Shown: in pieces, positions 16,539 to 25,254 of the stretch
Position numbering within the stretch: the stretch's first letter is position 1
How the letters are laid out: each line of letters opens with the position of its first letter
From: CALDTK01 sp965215115
GTDB lineage: Bacteria; Bacteroidota; Bacteroidia; Chitinophagales; Saprospiraceae
Assembly (NCBI GenBank): GCA_965215115.1
Contig: OZ244050.1
Span: 2,852,001 to 2,916,000, forward strand
DNA length: 64,000 bases
Direction: 5' to 3'
Notes under the pieces: generated by a model
Database searches by the model: none
What the model was told of the DNA's origin: nothing
Seen by the model: only the letters and a program-made list of their open reading frames with translations
Translations under genes and position numbers: made by a program

Positions 16539-18206
16539 ATGTTGTCTAAGCTAAAATACAGCGCCCTCGTTCTGCTGGGGCTAGGTCTGTCCTCCTGCGA
16601 GGAGGAGTTTCTCGATACCACACCAACGGACGCCATCGCAGCGGCGGATGCACTCGCTACCGAGTCAAATATTCGGCTCATCATCGACGGGATGCACCGC
16701 GCGATGTATTCGCAATCGCAAACGGTCCTACCCGGCGGCGACGACGCGGCGAACACTGCCTATGCTAATGAGCACTACTGGGTCCCGCTCGGCGACAACC
16801 TCGGCGGTGGTCTGATTCACAGCGCGGACGCTAACAATCTATCCTGGCGCACGCAGGCGCAATGGGTTGGGCATACCGACGAAACGTCGCTGGTTACCCA
16901 GATACGCTGGTATCACCGCTACAACATCATCTACAACGCCAATACGATCATCAATCGAGTTGCCGAGGGTGAGCTAACGATGACCCCGGAACTCAATTAC
17001 CTGCTCGGGCAGGCGCTGGCCTACCGGGCCTACGCTTACCTCGACCTCGTGCAGCACTACGCGAAAGGCTACCTCGTCGGATCGCCGGCTACAGATCCCG
17101 GCGTACCGATCCTCTTCAGCTCCGACGCCCCGTTCGAGAGCGCGGGCCGCTCCACGGTACAGGAGGTGTATGACCAAGTGTTTGCGGACCTCGACGCAGC
17201 GATCGCGGCATTCGCCGACGGTATCGCACGGCCGACTGGCTCGGCCTTCCATAAGGCCGATTTCAACAGCAACGTTGCTCAGGGCCTCAAGGCGCGCGCT
17301 GCGCTCGCCTCGGGCAAGTGGGCGATGGCTGCCGAGGCCGCGGCCAAGGCTCGTGAAGGCTTTCCGATCATGGGGGAAGCGGATTGGAAGAGTGGATTCA
17401 ATACGACGCTCTTGCCCGAGGTTATGTGGGGAAGTAACGTAATCGGTACGGAGACGACTTTCTTCCGATCTTACTTCTACCTGGCGAGCAACACTTTTAA
17501 CGGAAGTCAGAATCGGAACAATCCCAAGATTGCTGATCGTCGACTCATCGACTCAGTCCCTGAAACCGACTACCGCAAGGACTTATTCCTCGTAGACGCG
17601 CCCAACTCCAACACCTCTGCCGCCAATGGCCTCGGTGGGTACGGTAATGCGGACAAAACTCGCTTTCCTACTAGGGCTAGCTTCGACGCGGAGCGGGCGC
17701 GCTTAGCTTCGGAATGGGGATGGGTTAGGACCCAAAACACGCACCCATATATGCAAGTCAAGCTCCGCAACTCGGTTCCTGGTACCATCGAACCCGATGA
17801 CATCATCTACATGCGCGCCTCAGAGATGGTCCTCATCCAGGCGGAGGCCCTCAATGAACTAGGTCAAACGGCAGAGGCGGTCAAGGTCCTCAGCGAACTC
17901 GCTAAGGAGCGCGATCCGGCCTGGAACGGCGATGACTATGACGACTCGCAGGAGACGTTCCTGGAGCACATCAAGTTTCAACGCGGGATCGAACTCTGGG
18001 GCGAGGGTTTCCTCTTCCAAGACAAGATCCGTTGGGATGACCCCATCGATCACGGTGCTAACGGAGGTTCGGGCGCTTCCGAAACCCTTTACCAGGCTGG
18101 GTACCGCGTTGAGCGCCCTAGTCTGAACGATGACTGGGTCTGGAAAATCCCCCAGCGCGAGATTGACGCGAACCCGAATCTCACGGCTGCCGACCAGAAT
18201 CCTTAA
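16539..18206 (+). CDS. SusD/RagB-family surface lipoprotein
   Basis: A 555-residue lipoprotein with signal LVLLGLGLSSC followed by acidic EEEFLD, the usual surface-export start in Bacteroidota. The N-terminal SusD helices include YNIIYNANTIINRV and YLLGQALAYRAYAYLDLVQHY. The C-terminal RagB/SusD part has IIYMRASEMVLIQAEALNELG and RGIELWGEGFLFQDKIRW. It caps the SusC channel and binds the ligand. The spacing of 13 bases to the SusC gene indicates one transcript. No mini-hairpin copy is present. Confidence 0.94.
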   Translation: MLSKLKYSALVLLGLGLSSCEEEFLDTTPTDAIAAADALATESNIRLIIDGMHRAMYSQSQTVLPGGDDAANTAYANEHYWVPLGDNLGGGLIHSADANNLSWRTQAQWVGHTDETSLVTQIRWYHRYNIIYNANTIINRVAEGELTMTPELNYLLGQALAYRAYAYLDLVQHYAKGYLVGSPATDPGVPILFSSDAPFESAGRSTVQEVYDQVFADLDAAIAAFADGIARPTGSAFHKADFNSNVAQGLKARAALASGKWAMAAEAAAKAREGFPIMGEADWKSGFNTTLLPEVMWGSNVIGTETTFFRSYFYLASNTFNGSQNRNNPKIADRRLIDSVPETDYRKDLFLVDAPNSNTSAANGLGGYGNADKTRFPTRASFDAERARLASEWGWVRTQNTHPYMQVKLRNSVPGTIEPDDIIYMRASEMVLIQAEALNELGQTAEAVKVLSELAKERDPAWNGDDYDDSQETFLEHIKFQRGIELWGEGFLFQDKIRWDDPIDHGANGGSGASETLYQAGYRVERPSLNDDWVWKIPQREIDANPNLTAADQNP

Positions 18207-18245
18207 GACCATCGGCACCACGATCTTCGTGAGAATCGTACAGGA

Positions 18246-18287
18246 AGGCCCGGATGCTGCGGCTGTATTGCTACGCCGCCCGGGCCT
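18246..18287. terminator. Candidate hairpin downstream of the first SusD gene
   Basis: AGGCCCGG and CCGGGCCT form an 8-bp stem, with an inner GCGGC/GCCGC pair, about 40 bases after the SusD stop. There is no U-tract, so termination activity is uncertain. Confidence 0.4.
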
Positions 18288-18390
18288 CCTCTGCGTAGTA
18301 GCGCTTTGAGCGCAGGTTGGGTATACACTACTGCGATTGGCGCAGCGCAGACACCTGCCGAACTCGTGGCTGCGAGGACGCCATTACAGG

Positions 18391-18404
18391 TTTTGCCGAA
18401 AGGC
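18391..18404 (+). repeat. Mini-hairpin, GCC/GGC stem, GAAA loop
   Basis: Non-coding; lies two bases past the stop codon of the leftward beta-barrel gene. Confidence 0.85.
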
Positions 18405-18406
18405 CT

Positions 18407-19102
18407 CTAAAAGCGGTAGCCCAACTGCACGGCCGCGATGTGGGGGGAGCCGATCCCGACTTCGGCCCCGAGGTTGAGCGCGGGCGTGAGGTAGGCCCGC
18501 AGGCCGAAGGGGATCAGCGTGAGCTGCGGCGTCACGCCCGCCGTGACGCGGGCGAGGTCGTCGATGCGCTCGATCTGGCCCTCGCCGAAGTCTCTGAGGC
18601 GCACGTTCCAGACCGTGAACCCGGCCCGCAGCCCACTGTACATCTCCACGGTCTCGGAGCGGCCGTAGTGGAACAGCACCCGCGCCCCGACGAGCGTGCG
18701 GTTGATGCGGAGCTCGGCGTCGCGGTCGATCGGGCGCTCGTCGTTGCGGAAGTCGTGAAAGCGCAGCGACTGGTACGAGGCGACGCCCCCGAGGCTCACG
18801 ACGTTGGAGAGGCGATAATCGTACGCCAGGCCGGCGGCGGGCGTCCCGGTGATCGTGGTGCGGTACTCGCGCGCGTCGCCGTCGATCGTGATGGTCGTCG
18901 TGGCGTCGGCGCCGCGGACGAGCCCGAACCACCCGATGCCGGTCTGGGCGGTGAGCAGTTGGCGCCGTTCGGTGGCGGCGCGCTCGGTGAGTTCGCTCGG
19001 CTCCCGCATGTTCTCGGGCCGCTGGGCGAGGAGGTTGGCCACACCGAGCAGGAGCAGGGCGGCGGTGGCGGCGGCGCGTGGGTAGGGAGTCGGTGTATTC
19101 AT
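18407..19102 (-). CDS. Predicted outer-membrane beta-barrel protein
   Basis: A 231-residue protein with a signal peptide (MNTPTPYPRAAATAALLLL...LAQ) and alternating beta-strand patterns through the rest. It ends in VQLGYRF, a terminal aromatic typical of outer-membrane barrels. It resembles small OmpW/OMP_b-brl-type proteins but carries no diagnostic signature, so function is unknown. It stands between two SusC/SusD pairs on the opposite strand. A mini-hairpin copy (18391-18404) starts two bases beyond the stop codon. Confidence 0.7.
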   Translation of the reverse strand: MNTPTPYPRAAATAALLLLGVANLLAQRPENMREPSELTERAATERRQLLTAQTGIGWFGLVRGADATTTITIDGDAREYRTTITGTPAAGLAYDYRLSNVVSLGGVASYQSLRFHDFRNDERPIDRDAELRINRTLVGARVLFHYGRSETVEMYSGLRAGFTVWNVRLRDFGEGQIERIDDLARVTAGVTPQLTLIPFGLRAYLTPALNLGAEVGIGSPHIAAVQLGYRF

Positions 19103-19656
19103 GCGGCAAGGCTACGTCACCGGCGGGTGCGGCGCCGGGCGGGGGCGGTTTCGGTAACGGACTTTAACGCGGGTGAGACGGGCTTAACGGTGTTTAACGG
19201 GGCTTTCGCCAAAACGCCCACCTACGTGGTTGCTACGGCGCTCGTCGCGAGCGTCGATGTGTTTTGCGCAAATCTTTTTCCACAGCCCGAGATTACGGAT
19301 AGTTCACTGTCACGCGAATCCGAAGATCGTTCGGCGGGCGGTGCGGTGTGCGGCTCTAAATTTTGGCCTCCGTGCGGTGCTCGCACTAATTTCGGAGACT
19401 TGCGCAGGATGTCGGATGCACGGCTTTATGAGCGGGTGCAAACCCGGAATTCCGTGTTAAGTTTGCGGTTCACTGTTGGTCTTCCCAACCGACGAAACGC
19501 GTCGCAGGGTCGACGACCGACCTGATTTGACCGACTGAGCCCCGAGGCGAAGTTCACCTAACAAGACACCACCGCAGGGCGATCTGTTCAGCCCTCCCCT
19601 GCAGAAGGTCAATTTTTGTACCACAACTAGTCACTGAAACTAAATTTTTTGGAATT
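19103..19656. other. Intergenic region of about 550 bases
   Basis: It separates the divergent beta-barrel gene and second SusC gene and holds no convincing ORF. It contains one exact mini-hairpin copy (19201-19214) and an AT-rich tract shortly before the SusC start (19641-19650). A TTTG at 19615 lies about 22 bases before a TAAATTTT, loosely like a Bacteroidota promoter, but too close to the ATG for a confident call. Confidence 0.5.
19201..19214 (-). repeat. Mini-hairpin, canonical 14-mer
   Basis: Non-coding, in the 554-base gap before the second SusC gene. Confidence 0.9.
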
Positions 19657-22600
19657 ATGAGAAGACTTACACTAGTCCTTTCGCTCGTGATGTGCGCGTT
19701 TTTTGCCTTCGGGCAGGAGGCCGCGCGTACGATCACGGGTGTTGTCCGTGACGACGCCGGAGAAAGCGTCATCGGGGCATCGGTCCTCCTGAAGGGGACC
19801 ACCACGGGTACCGTCACCGATATTGACGGTAATTTCTCCATCACGACGACGAAAGTCGCGCCAGTGCTGGTGATCAGCTACACCGGCTACGCCTCACAGG
19901 AGATCCAGATTGGCGACGGCAACAACTACGAGGTGACCCTCGCCGAGGGGATCGAGATCTCCGAGGTCGTCGTGACGGCCCTCGGGATCGAGCGCAAGAA
20001 GGACGACGACCTGAGTTCGGCGACGCTCGTCAACACCAAGGACCTGCAGCGCTCCGGGGAGACCGGCGTCATTCAGGGCCTCGCGGGCAAGACTTCCGGC
20101 GTGCAGATCACGCGCAACTCCGGTGACCCGGGTGCGGGCGCCTACATCCAGATCCGCGGCCAGAACACGATCCTCGGCAGTAGTTCGCCGCTGATCATCC
20201 TCGACGGGGTGCCCATCTCGAACTCCAGCATCACCGCCGGTGGTAACGGCGCTGGGGCGACCGCTGGCGTCGTGCAACAGTCGCGCCTCAACGACATCAA
20301 CCCGAACGACATCGCGAGCATCACCGTCCTCAAGGGCGCAAGCGCGGCGGCCGTCTACGGTACGGGCGCCGCCAACGGTGTACTCGTGATCACGACGAAG
20401 TCCGGTGCGACCGGCAACCGCAAGCGTTTTAGCGTAAGCGTAAACAGCTCGGTGAGCTTCGACCAGATCAACCGCGAGCACGCCAAGCAGAACGTCTTCG
20501 GACAGGGCGTGCCCTTTACCGAGGACAACTTTGAGCAGTTCGGCCGTTTCGTACCCAACACCTCACTCAGCTGGGGCGATCGTATCAGCAGCCGCCCCGG
20601 CGGGCCCGATGCCGTCAACGAGACCGGTGCTTACTTCCTCGGCAACCAAACCGGCCGCCGCTACTACCCAATCACGGAGAAGCGTAGCCAGGAGACCTTC
20701 AACGACGTGAACCGCGATCAGGTCTTCCAAACCGGTCTCCTCGCGGAGCTCGGTGCCTCGGTAAACTTCAATACGAACTTCTCGAATACGTTTCTGAGCT
20801 TCAGCCGTGCCGACCAAACCGGCGTAATCCGTGGTGCCAGCGATTACGCGCGCAACACCGTACGCCTGAACAACAAAATCAATCTGACCGATAAGCTCGA
20901 CTTCCGACTCAACACCTCCTGGTCGGGCGTGTCCTCGAACCGGATCCAGTCCGGGTCGAACCTCAACGGGCTTTACCTCGGGTACCTGCGTACCTCGCCA
21001 GATTTCGACAACACCGATTACGACGGTCAGTACTTTGATGCGAGTGGCGTCCCCCGCCCCGCCCACCGTGGCTACCGCCGGTACCTCGGCGACCGTGCTC
21101 CAGTCTACAACAACCCAGGCTGGACGATCTACCGTCAGACGAACAGCAGTAACGTCGACCGCTTCATCGTGACTCCTGAGATCAACTGGACGGTCGTGAA
21201 AGGCCTTACCGCAACCGCGCGCTACGGTCTCGACTACTACACAGATGCGCGCCAGACGTTCTTCCCGAAGAACTCCGCAGGCGACTATGCCAACGGTGGG
21301 TACTTTCGTGACGACATCAATGAGAAAACGCAGAACCTCTTTCTCTTCGTGACCGGTAACTACGATTTGCCCTCTAAGATCGGACTTGGCTTCAACGTTG
21401 GGTACAACGTCTACTCCAATCAGTACTCCCGGCAGACTGGCTCGGCAAACAACCTCCTCGTTGATGACCCAACGAAGCTGATTTTTGACAACGCTACGCT
21501 TCCGAACGTTTCCGTCGCCCAGGCGCTCTCGGTCGATCAGAAGAACGGAGTATTCGCAGTGGTCAACGCCGATTACGACGACAAGCTCTTCGTCGAGTTG
21601 ACGGGTCGACTCGAGCGGACCACGACAGTCGACGATCAGATTTTCTACCCGAGTGCCTCGCTTGGCTACAAGCTGTTCGACGATCCCTCCGCGGCCGTAA
21701 GCTTCGCTAAGTTCCGCGCTAGCTACGGTGAGGTCGGGATCGAGCCACAGCTTTACCTTAACCAGGATGTGTACTTCTCCAGCCAGGTAGGACAAGGTTG
21801 GGGGGACTACCTCGATGGCAACAACTACGGTGGCGCTTTCCGCCGTGGTTCGACCCAAGGAAATCCTAACCTCACGATCGAACGCGTATCCGAGATTGAG
21901 TTCGGGGGGGACTTCCGCTTCCTGGCCAACAAGATTAGCCTTGGGTTGACCTACTACGATCGTACTACGCGGGATGCCCTTCTCCCTAAGGAGGTGCCAG
22001 CGTCGAGCGGCTATTCGGATATCTACGATAACGCTGCTGAGATCACGAACAAAGGTGTCGAAATCGATGCCGGTTACCGCCTGTATGCCTCCGAAAAGTT
22101 TCAGGCGAGGATATTCGCGAACTTTACTCACAATGAGCCAGTCGTCACCGAACTGCCCGACGTGAGCCGGGTAATCCTCAATGGATTCACCTCCACGAGC
22201 TCGGCCGTCGTTGAGGATGCGGCATTCGGCGCTATCTACGGTGGACGGTTCCTCCGTCAAGGCGAGCTAAACGATGGCGCTCTGATCCTTACCGAGAGCG
22301 GCTTCCCGCAGTTGGCGGAGGAGCAGGGCGTGATCGGCGACCCGAACGCCGACTGGCGCGGTGGTCTCGGGGCGGAATTCAACTACAACGGCGTTAATCT
22401 TTCCTTCCTGTTCGAGACGAGTCAAGGCAACGACGGATGGGCTGGTACCCTCGGGGTGCTTAATTACTTCGGTATCTCCCCGGAAACGGCTAACATCACC
22501 ACGACGACTGAGGATCTGCCGAACGTACTCGGTACGGTTTATCCCGCGGGGACCACGTTCCGGGGCAACATCGGCAACTTCGGCGCTCAAGATGTCATCC

Positions 22601-22911
22601 TCGATGCGGAGTGGTACCTTGGGAACGGCGGTGGTTTCGGGCCGATCGGTGAGATCTTCGTCCGGGACGCCAGTTGGACGCGTCTGCGCGAAGTCTCTCT
22701 TTCGTACAGCCTCCCGCGGACCTTCGCTAAGACCATCGGATTCGACAACGCTACTATCGGGTTCACGGGCCGTAACCTGGTGCTGTGGACCCAGTTCGAA
22801 GGAGTTGATCCCGACCTGAACCTCACTGGTGCATCCAAGGGTCGTGGGTTGGATTACTTCACGAACCCCGGTACCCGTTCCTACATTGCTAACCTCAACT
22901 TCGGTTTCTAA
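19657..22911 (+). CDS. SusC/RagA-family TonB-dependent outer membrane receptor
   Basis: A 1084-residue receptor with signal MRRLTLVLSLVMCAFFAFGQ, a carboxypeptidase-regulatory-like domain (VVRDDAGESVIGASVLLKG), the plug (IQIRGQNTILG, PLIILDGVPI), and a beta-barrel ending LNFGF. The role is energised import of ligand handed over by SusD. The SusD_2-type partner follows after 12 bases. With no enzyme alongside, the substrate is unknown; peptide or oligosaccharide are both possible. Only an imperfect mini-hairpin (near 20427, TTTTAGCGTAAGCG) is present in 3.2 kb. The two enzyme-free SusC/SusD pairs flanking the small barrel gene have similar layouts but are not near-identical. Confidence 0.95.
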   Translation: MRRLTLVLSLVMCAFFAFGQEAARTITGVVRDDAGESVIGASVLLKGTTTGTVTDIDGNFSITTTKVAPVLVISYTGYASQEIQIGDGNNYEVTLAEGIEISEVVVTALGIERKKDDDLSSATLVNTKDLQRSGETGVIQGLAGKTSGVQITRNSGDPGAGAYIQIRGQNTILGSSSPLIILDGVPISNSSITAGGNGAGATAGVVQQSRLNDINPNDIASITVLKGASAAAVYGTGAANGVLVITTKSGATGNRKRFSVSVNSSVSFDQINREHAKQNVFGQGVPFTEDNFEQFGRFVPNTSLSWGDRISSRPGGPDAVNETGAYFLGNQTGRRYYPITEKRSQETFNDVNRDQVFQTGLLAELGASVNFNTNFSNTFLSFSRADQTGVIRGASDYARNTVRLNNKINLTDKLDFRLNTSWSGVSSNRIQSGSNLNGLYLGYLRTSPDFDNTDYDGQYFDASGVPRPAHRGYRRYLGDRAPVYNNPGWTIYRQTNSSNVDRFIVTPEINWTVVKGLTATARYGLDYYTDARQTFFPKNSAGDYANGGYFRDDINEKTQNLFLFVTGNYDLPSKIGLGFNVGYNVYSNQYSRQTGSANNLLVDDPTKLIFDNATLPNVSVAQALSVDQKNGVFAVVNADYDDKLFVELTGRLERTTTVDDQIFYPSASLGYKLFDDPSAAVSFAKFRASYGEVGIEPQLYLNQDVYFSSQVGQGWGDYLDGNNYGGAFRRGSTQGNPNLTIERVSEIEFGGDFRFLANKISLGLTYYDRTTRDALLPKEVPASSGYSDIYDNAAEITNKGVEIDAGYRLYASEKFQARIFANFTHNEPVVTELPDVSRVILNGFTSTSSAVVEDAAFGAIYGGRFLRQGELNDGALILTESGFPQLAEEQGVIGDPNADWRGGLGAEFNYNGVNLSFLFETSQGNDGWAGTLGVLNYFGISPETANITTTTEDLPNVLGTVYPAGTTFRGNIGNFGAQDVILDAEWYLGNGGGFGPIGEIFVRDASWTRLREVSLSYSLPRTFAKTIGFDNATIGFTGRNLVLWTQFEGVDPDLNLTGASKGRGLDYFTNPGTRSYIANLNFGF

Positions 22912-22923
22912 ATCGGACCCAAC

Positions 22924-24309
22924 ATGATTAAGACTAAATTTTTCGGGGCGTTTGCCCTCTCGGGTTCGCTTCTCCTAGGCCTCGTCGGCTGCGCCGAATT
23001 CGTCGCCGAGAACAACGACCCCAACAACTTCACCGACAACACCCTCGCACTCGCTTTGCGGCAGGCGGCTCTGGCCACGGCTTCACCGTCGAACCAGCAC
23101 ACCGCACGCATCGCAACGATGTTCAGTGACCAGTTCACCGGCACTGACCGCCAGTACATCTCGATTAGCAACTACCAAGTAGATGCTACCGACTTCGAGA
23201 CTACCTGGGAAGACATCTACCAGCGTGGGCTTCCCAATGCGCAGTTCGCCAAGCGGCGCGCCCAAGAAGCCATGATCGAGCCGCTCGTCGGTGCGGCCAC
23301 TGCGTTCGAGGCCTTTTACTTTGGGGAAGCTGCGATGCTCTTCGGGGATGTGCCCTTCAACGAGGCGAACAAGATCGACGAGTTTCCGAACCCGACGTAC
23401 GAGCCACAGGCTCAGGTGCTGCAAGGTACCATCGCGTTACTCGATGAGGCCATCGCAAAAGCCGGATCGCGCAGGATGACCGCAGATGCGCCACTCGTCT
23501 GGTCGAGTACGGCCACTTACGGACAGTTCGCTAACGCCCTAAAGGCCCGGTACTATTTGGGACTCAAGGACTATGCTAACGCCCTGGCTGCCGCCGAGGC
23601 GTCCGGCATGGACACTAACGCCGAAAGCGTCCGGATCCGCACCTCTTCGGACAACTACGGCGAGAACCTCTACTGGCAATTCGAAGTCGAGCAGCGCTCC
23701 GACTACCTCAGCATCGGGAACTCTAAGCTCCGCCGAATCCTATCGGATACGACGCCTTCCTCACGGAAGAACATGAAGACCAACGACGCCGCTCGGTACA
23801 GGTACTTCGTGGGACCAACCTCGGGTGGGATTATCCGCCTGAACACCACCAATGGCTTCGCCGCTATTGACCAGCCAATGGACCTGATCACCTCGCGTGA
23901 GGTGCAGCTCATCATCGCCGAGTCCGCAGCACGCCTCGGGCAGAAGGCTAAGGCCATCTCGGCCCTCAACGCCGCGCGCGAACTTTGGGACGGGCTGCTC
24001 GGTGGCGATAACTACCAGGCCTACGAAGAGTCGGACTTCAATACCGGCGGGATCGCCGGCCGCCCCACTGGGACGGCGGACGAGACGCTCATCTACCGTA
24101 TCCTCGAGGAGAAGTTCGTTAGCGTCATCGGCGTACCGACCTACTACGATGTCCTTCGCACGAAGAACCTCATCGGTGCAAGGGTCAAGGGTACGAGCTC
24201 CAACATCCCACAGCGCTTTCTGTATCCGCTCAGCGAGCGTTCGTCCAATAAGTTCCTGCGAGAGAGAACTCCTCCAGGTCTGTTCGAGCCCCTTCCGATT
24301 TACCAGTAG
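22924..24309 (+). CDS. SusD-like (SusD_2 type) surface lipoprotein
   Basis: A 461-residue lipoprotein with signal SLLLGLVGC followed by AEFVAENNDPNNF. It is shorter than classical SusD and has the features of the SusD-like_2 group: ALALRQAALATASP early, WEDIYQRGLPNAQFA, and DLITSREVQLIIAESAARLGQ late. It partners the SusC gene 12 bases upstream. The stop is followed at once by GGTGCCTAGG and then by a strong intrinsic terminator. No mini-hairpin copy is present. Confidence 0.9.
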   Translation: MIKTKFFGAFALSGSLLLGLVGCAEFVAENNDPNNFTDNTLALALRQAALATASPSNQHTARIATMFSDQFTGTDRQYISISNYQVDATDFETTWEDIYQRGLPNAQFAKRRAQEAMIEPLVGAATAFEAFYFGEAAMLFGDVPFNEANKIDEFPNPTYEPQAQVLQGTIALLDEAIAKAGSRRMTADAPLVWSSTATYGQFANALKARYYLGLKDYANALAAAEASGMDTNAESVRIRTSSDNYGENLYWQFEVEQRSDYLSIGNSKLRRILSDTTPSSRKNMKTNDAARYRYFVGPTSGGIIRLNTTNGFAAIDQPMDLITSREVQLIIAESAARLGQKAKAISALNAARELWDGLLGGDNYQAYEESDFNTGGIAGRPTGTADETLIYRILEEKFVSVIGVPTYYDVLRTKNLIGARVKGTSSNIPQRFLYPLSERSSNKFLRERTPPGLFEPLPIYQ

Positions 24310-24353
24310 GTGCCTAGGTCATCTACGATGTGTCATAGGTAAAGGCACGTTTT

Positions 24354-24390
24354 ATGGGGGCCTTCTCTTGCGGGAGGCCCCCATTTTTTT
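24354..24390 (+). terminator. Intrinsic terminator after the second SusC/SusD pair
   Basis: A 10-bp perfect stem, ATGGGGGCCT paired with AGGCCCCCAT, closes an 11-base loop and runs into seven T residues ending at 24390. It lies 45 bases after the SusD stop and is the clearest rho-independent terminator in the window. Confidence 0.9.
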
Positions 24391-24519
24391 GTAAAGTCTT
24401 TGCTATCTTCCACCCGAGCGGCCTTCGAGTCGCCTTCGTGCATGCGCTGAGCGATGACTGCCCAGAGTCACGCAAGCCCTTTCTCATCTTTACGACAGTA
24501 TACCGCATACACTATCCCA

Positions 24520-25254
24520 ATGCTTCCACGCTACTTTAATACCTCTATCACAGCTAGTCTCTTAGCGGTCGCGACCATGCTCTCCGCGCAGTCGAATACC
24601 GGCCAAGCGTCCCCAAGCCTCCGGGCCTTTATGGAGTCCCCAATGGCCATGCAGTACTACAAGGCCGGGGGCGCCGCCTACGTCAAGAACAACGGCGACC
24701 AGGAGCTGTACGCCCGACTCTCCTACGATTACCCGGACTTCGCGGAGGCCACCTTTACCGATGCCAATGGCGTGACCTACTCTACGCTGGCGCGCTACAA
24801 CCGCGAGACGTGCAAGATCGAGGCCCTGCTCAACGGCCGCCTTTTCGCCATCAAGGAGTCCGATATCCCGGAGGCCGTCATCGGGGCGCGTACTTACCGT
24901 GCCGCCCTGCTCATCACCAAAACCGCCCGCGAGCCTTGCTACCTCGAGGTCCAGGCCGTGAGCGACGACGGGTCGCGCCTCGCCGCCAAGAAGTTCCTCA
25001 TCTACCAGTCGAGCAACCAGACCCAAAACCGCGGGATCGTGACGCCGGCCGGGACGGAGGCCTACAAACTAGACTCGGTGACCTACCTGATCGGCTTCCG
25101 CGAGCTGCCCTTCGAGGTGCCACGCAAGTCAAGGGTCCTCGTTACGTACCTTGACGCCTGCGAAGGGCGCGCCCTCAAAGCGAGCGGTCGCTTCAAGCGC
25201 CGCGACGATGACTTCATGCGTACGTTCATCGGCCTAACTGGCGGCTGCGAGTGA
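24520..25254 (+). CDS. Secreted protein of unknown function
   Basis: A 244-residue protein starting MLPRYFNTSITASLLAVATML with a likely signal peptide ending at LSAQ. The mature part has no membrane span and shows repeated short beta-type segments. Two cysteines (REPCYLEV, LDACEGR) and a C-terminal cysteine are present. No family is recognised. Its stop overlaps the GTG of pabB, so it is transcribed with the pab operon, although a link to folate synthesis is not evident. The upstream frame extends to 24454, but the ATG at 24520 begins the signal peptide. Confidence 0.65.
   Translation: MLPRYFNTSITASLLAVATMLSAQSNTGQASPSLRAFMESPMAMQYYKAGGAAYVKNNGDQELYARLSYDYPDFAEATFTDANGVTYSTLARYNRETCKIEALLNGRLFAIKESDIPEAVIGARTYRAALLITKTAREPCYLEVQAVSDDGSRLAAKKFLIYQSSNQTQNRGIVTPAGTEAYKLDSVTYLIGFRELPFEVPRKSRVLVTYLDACEGRALKASGRFKRRDDDFMRTFIGLTGGCE

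Noticed and set aside
19615..19648. Bacteroidota-type promoter TTTG/TAAATTTT before the second SusC
   Set aside because: The -7-like box is only about 9 bases from the ATG, leaving almost no leader; not supported.
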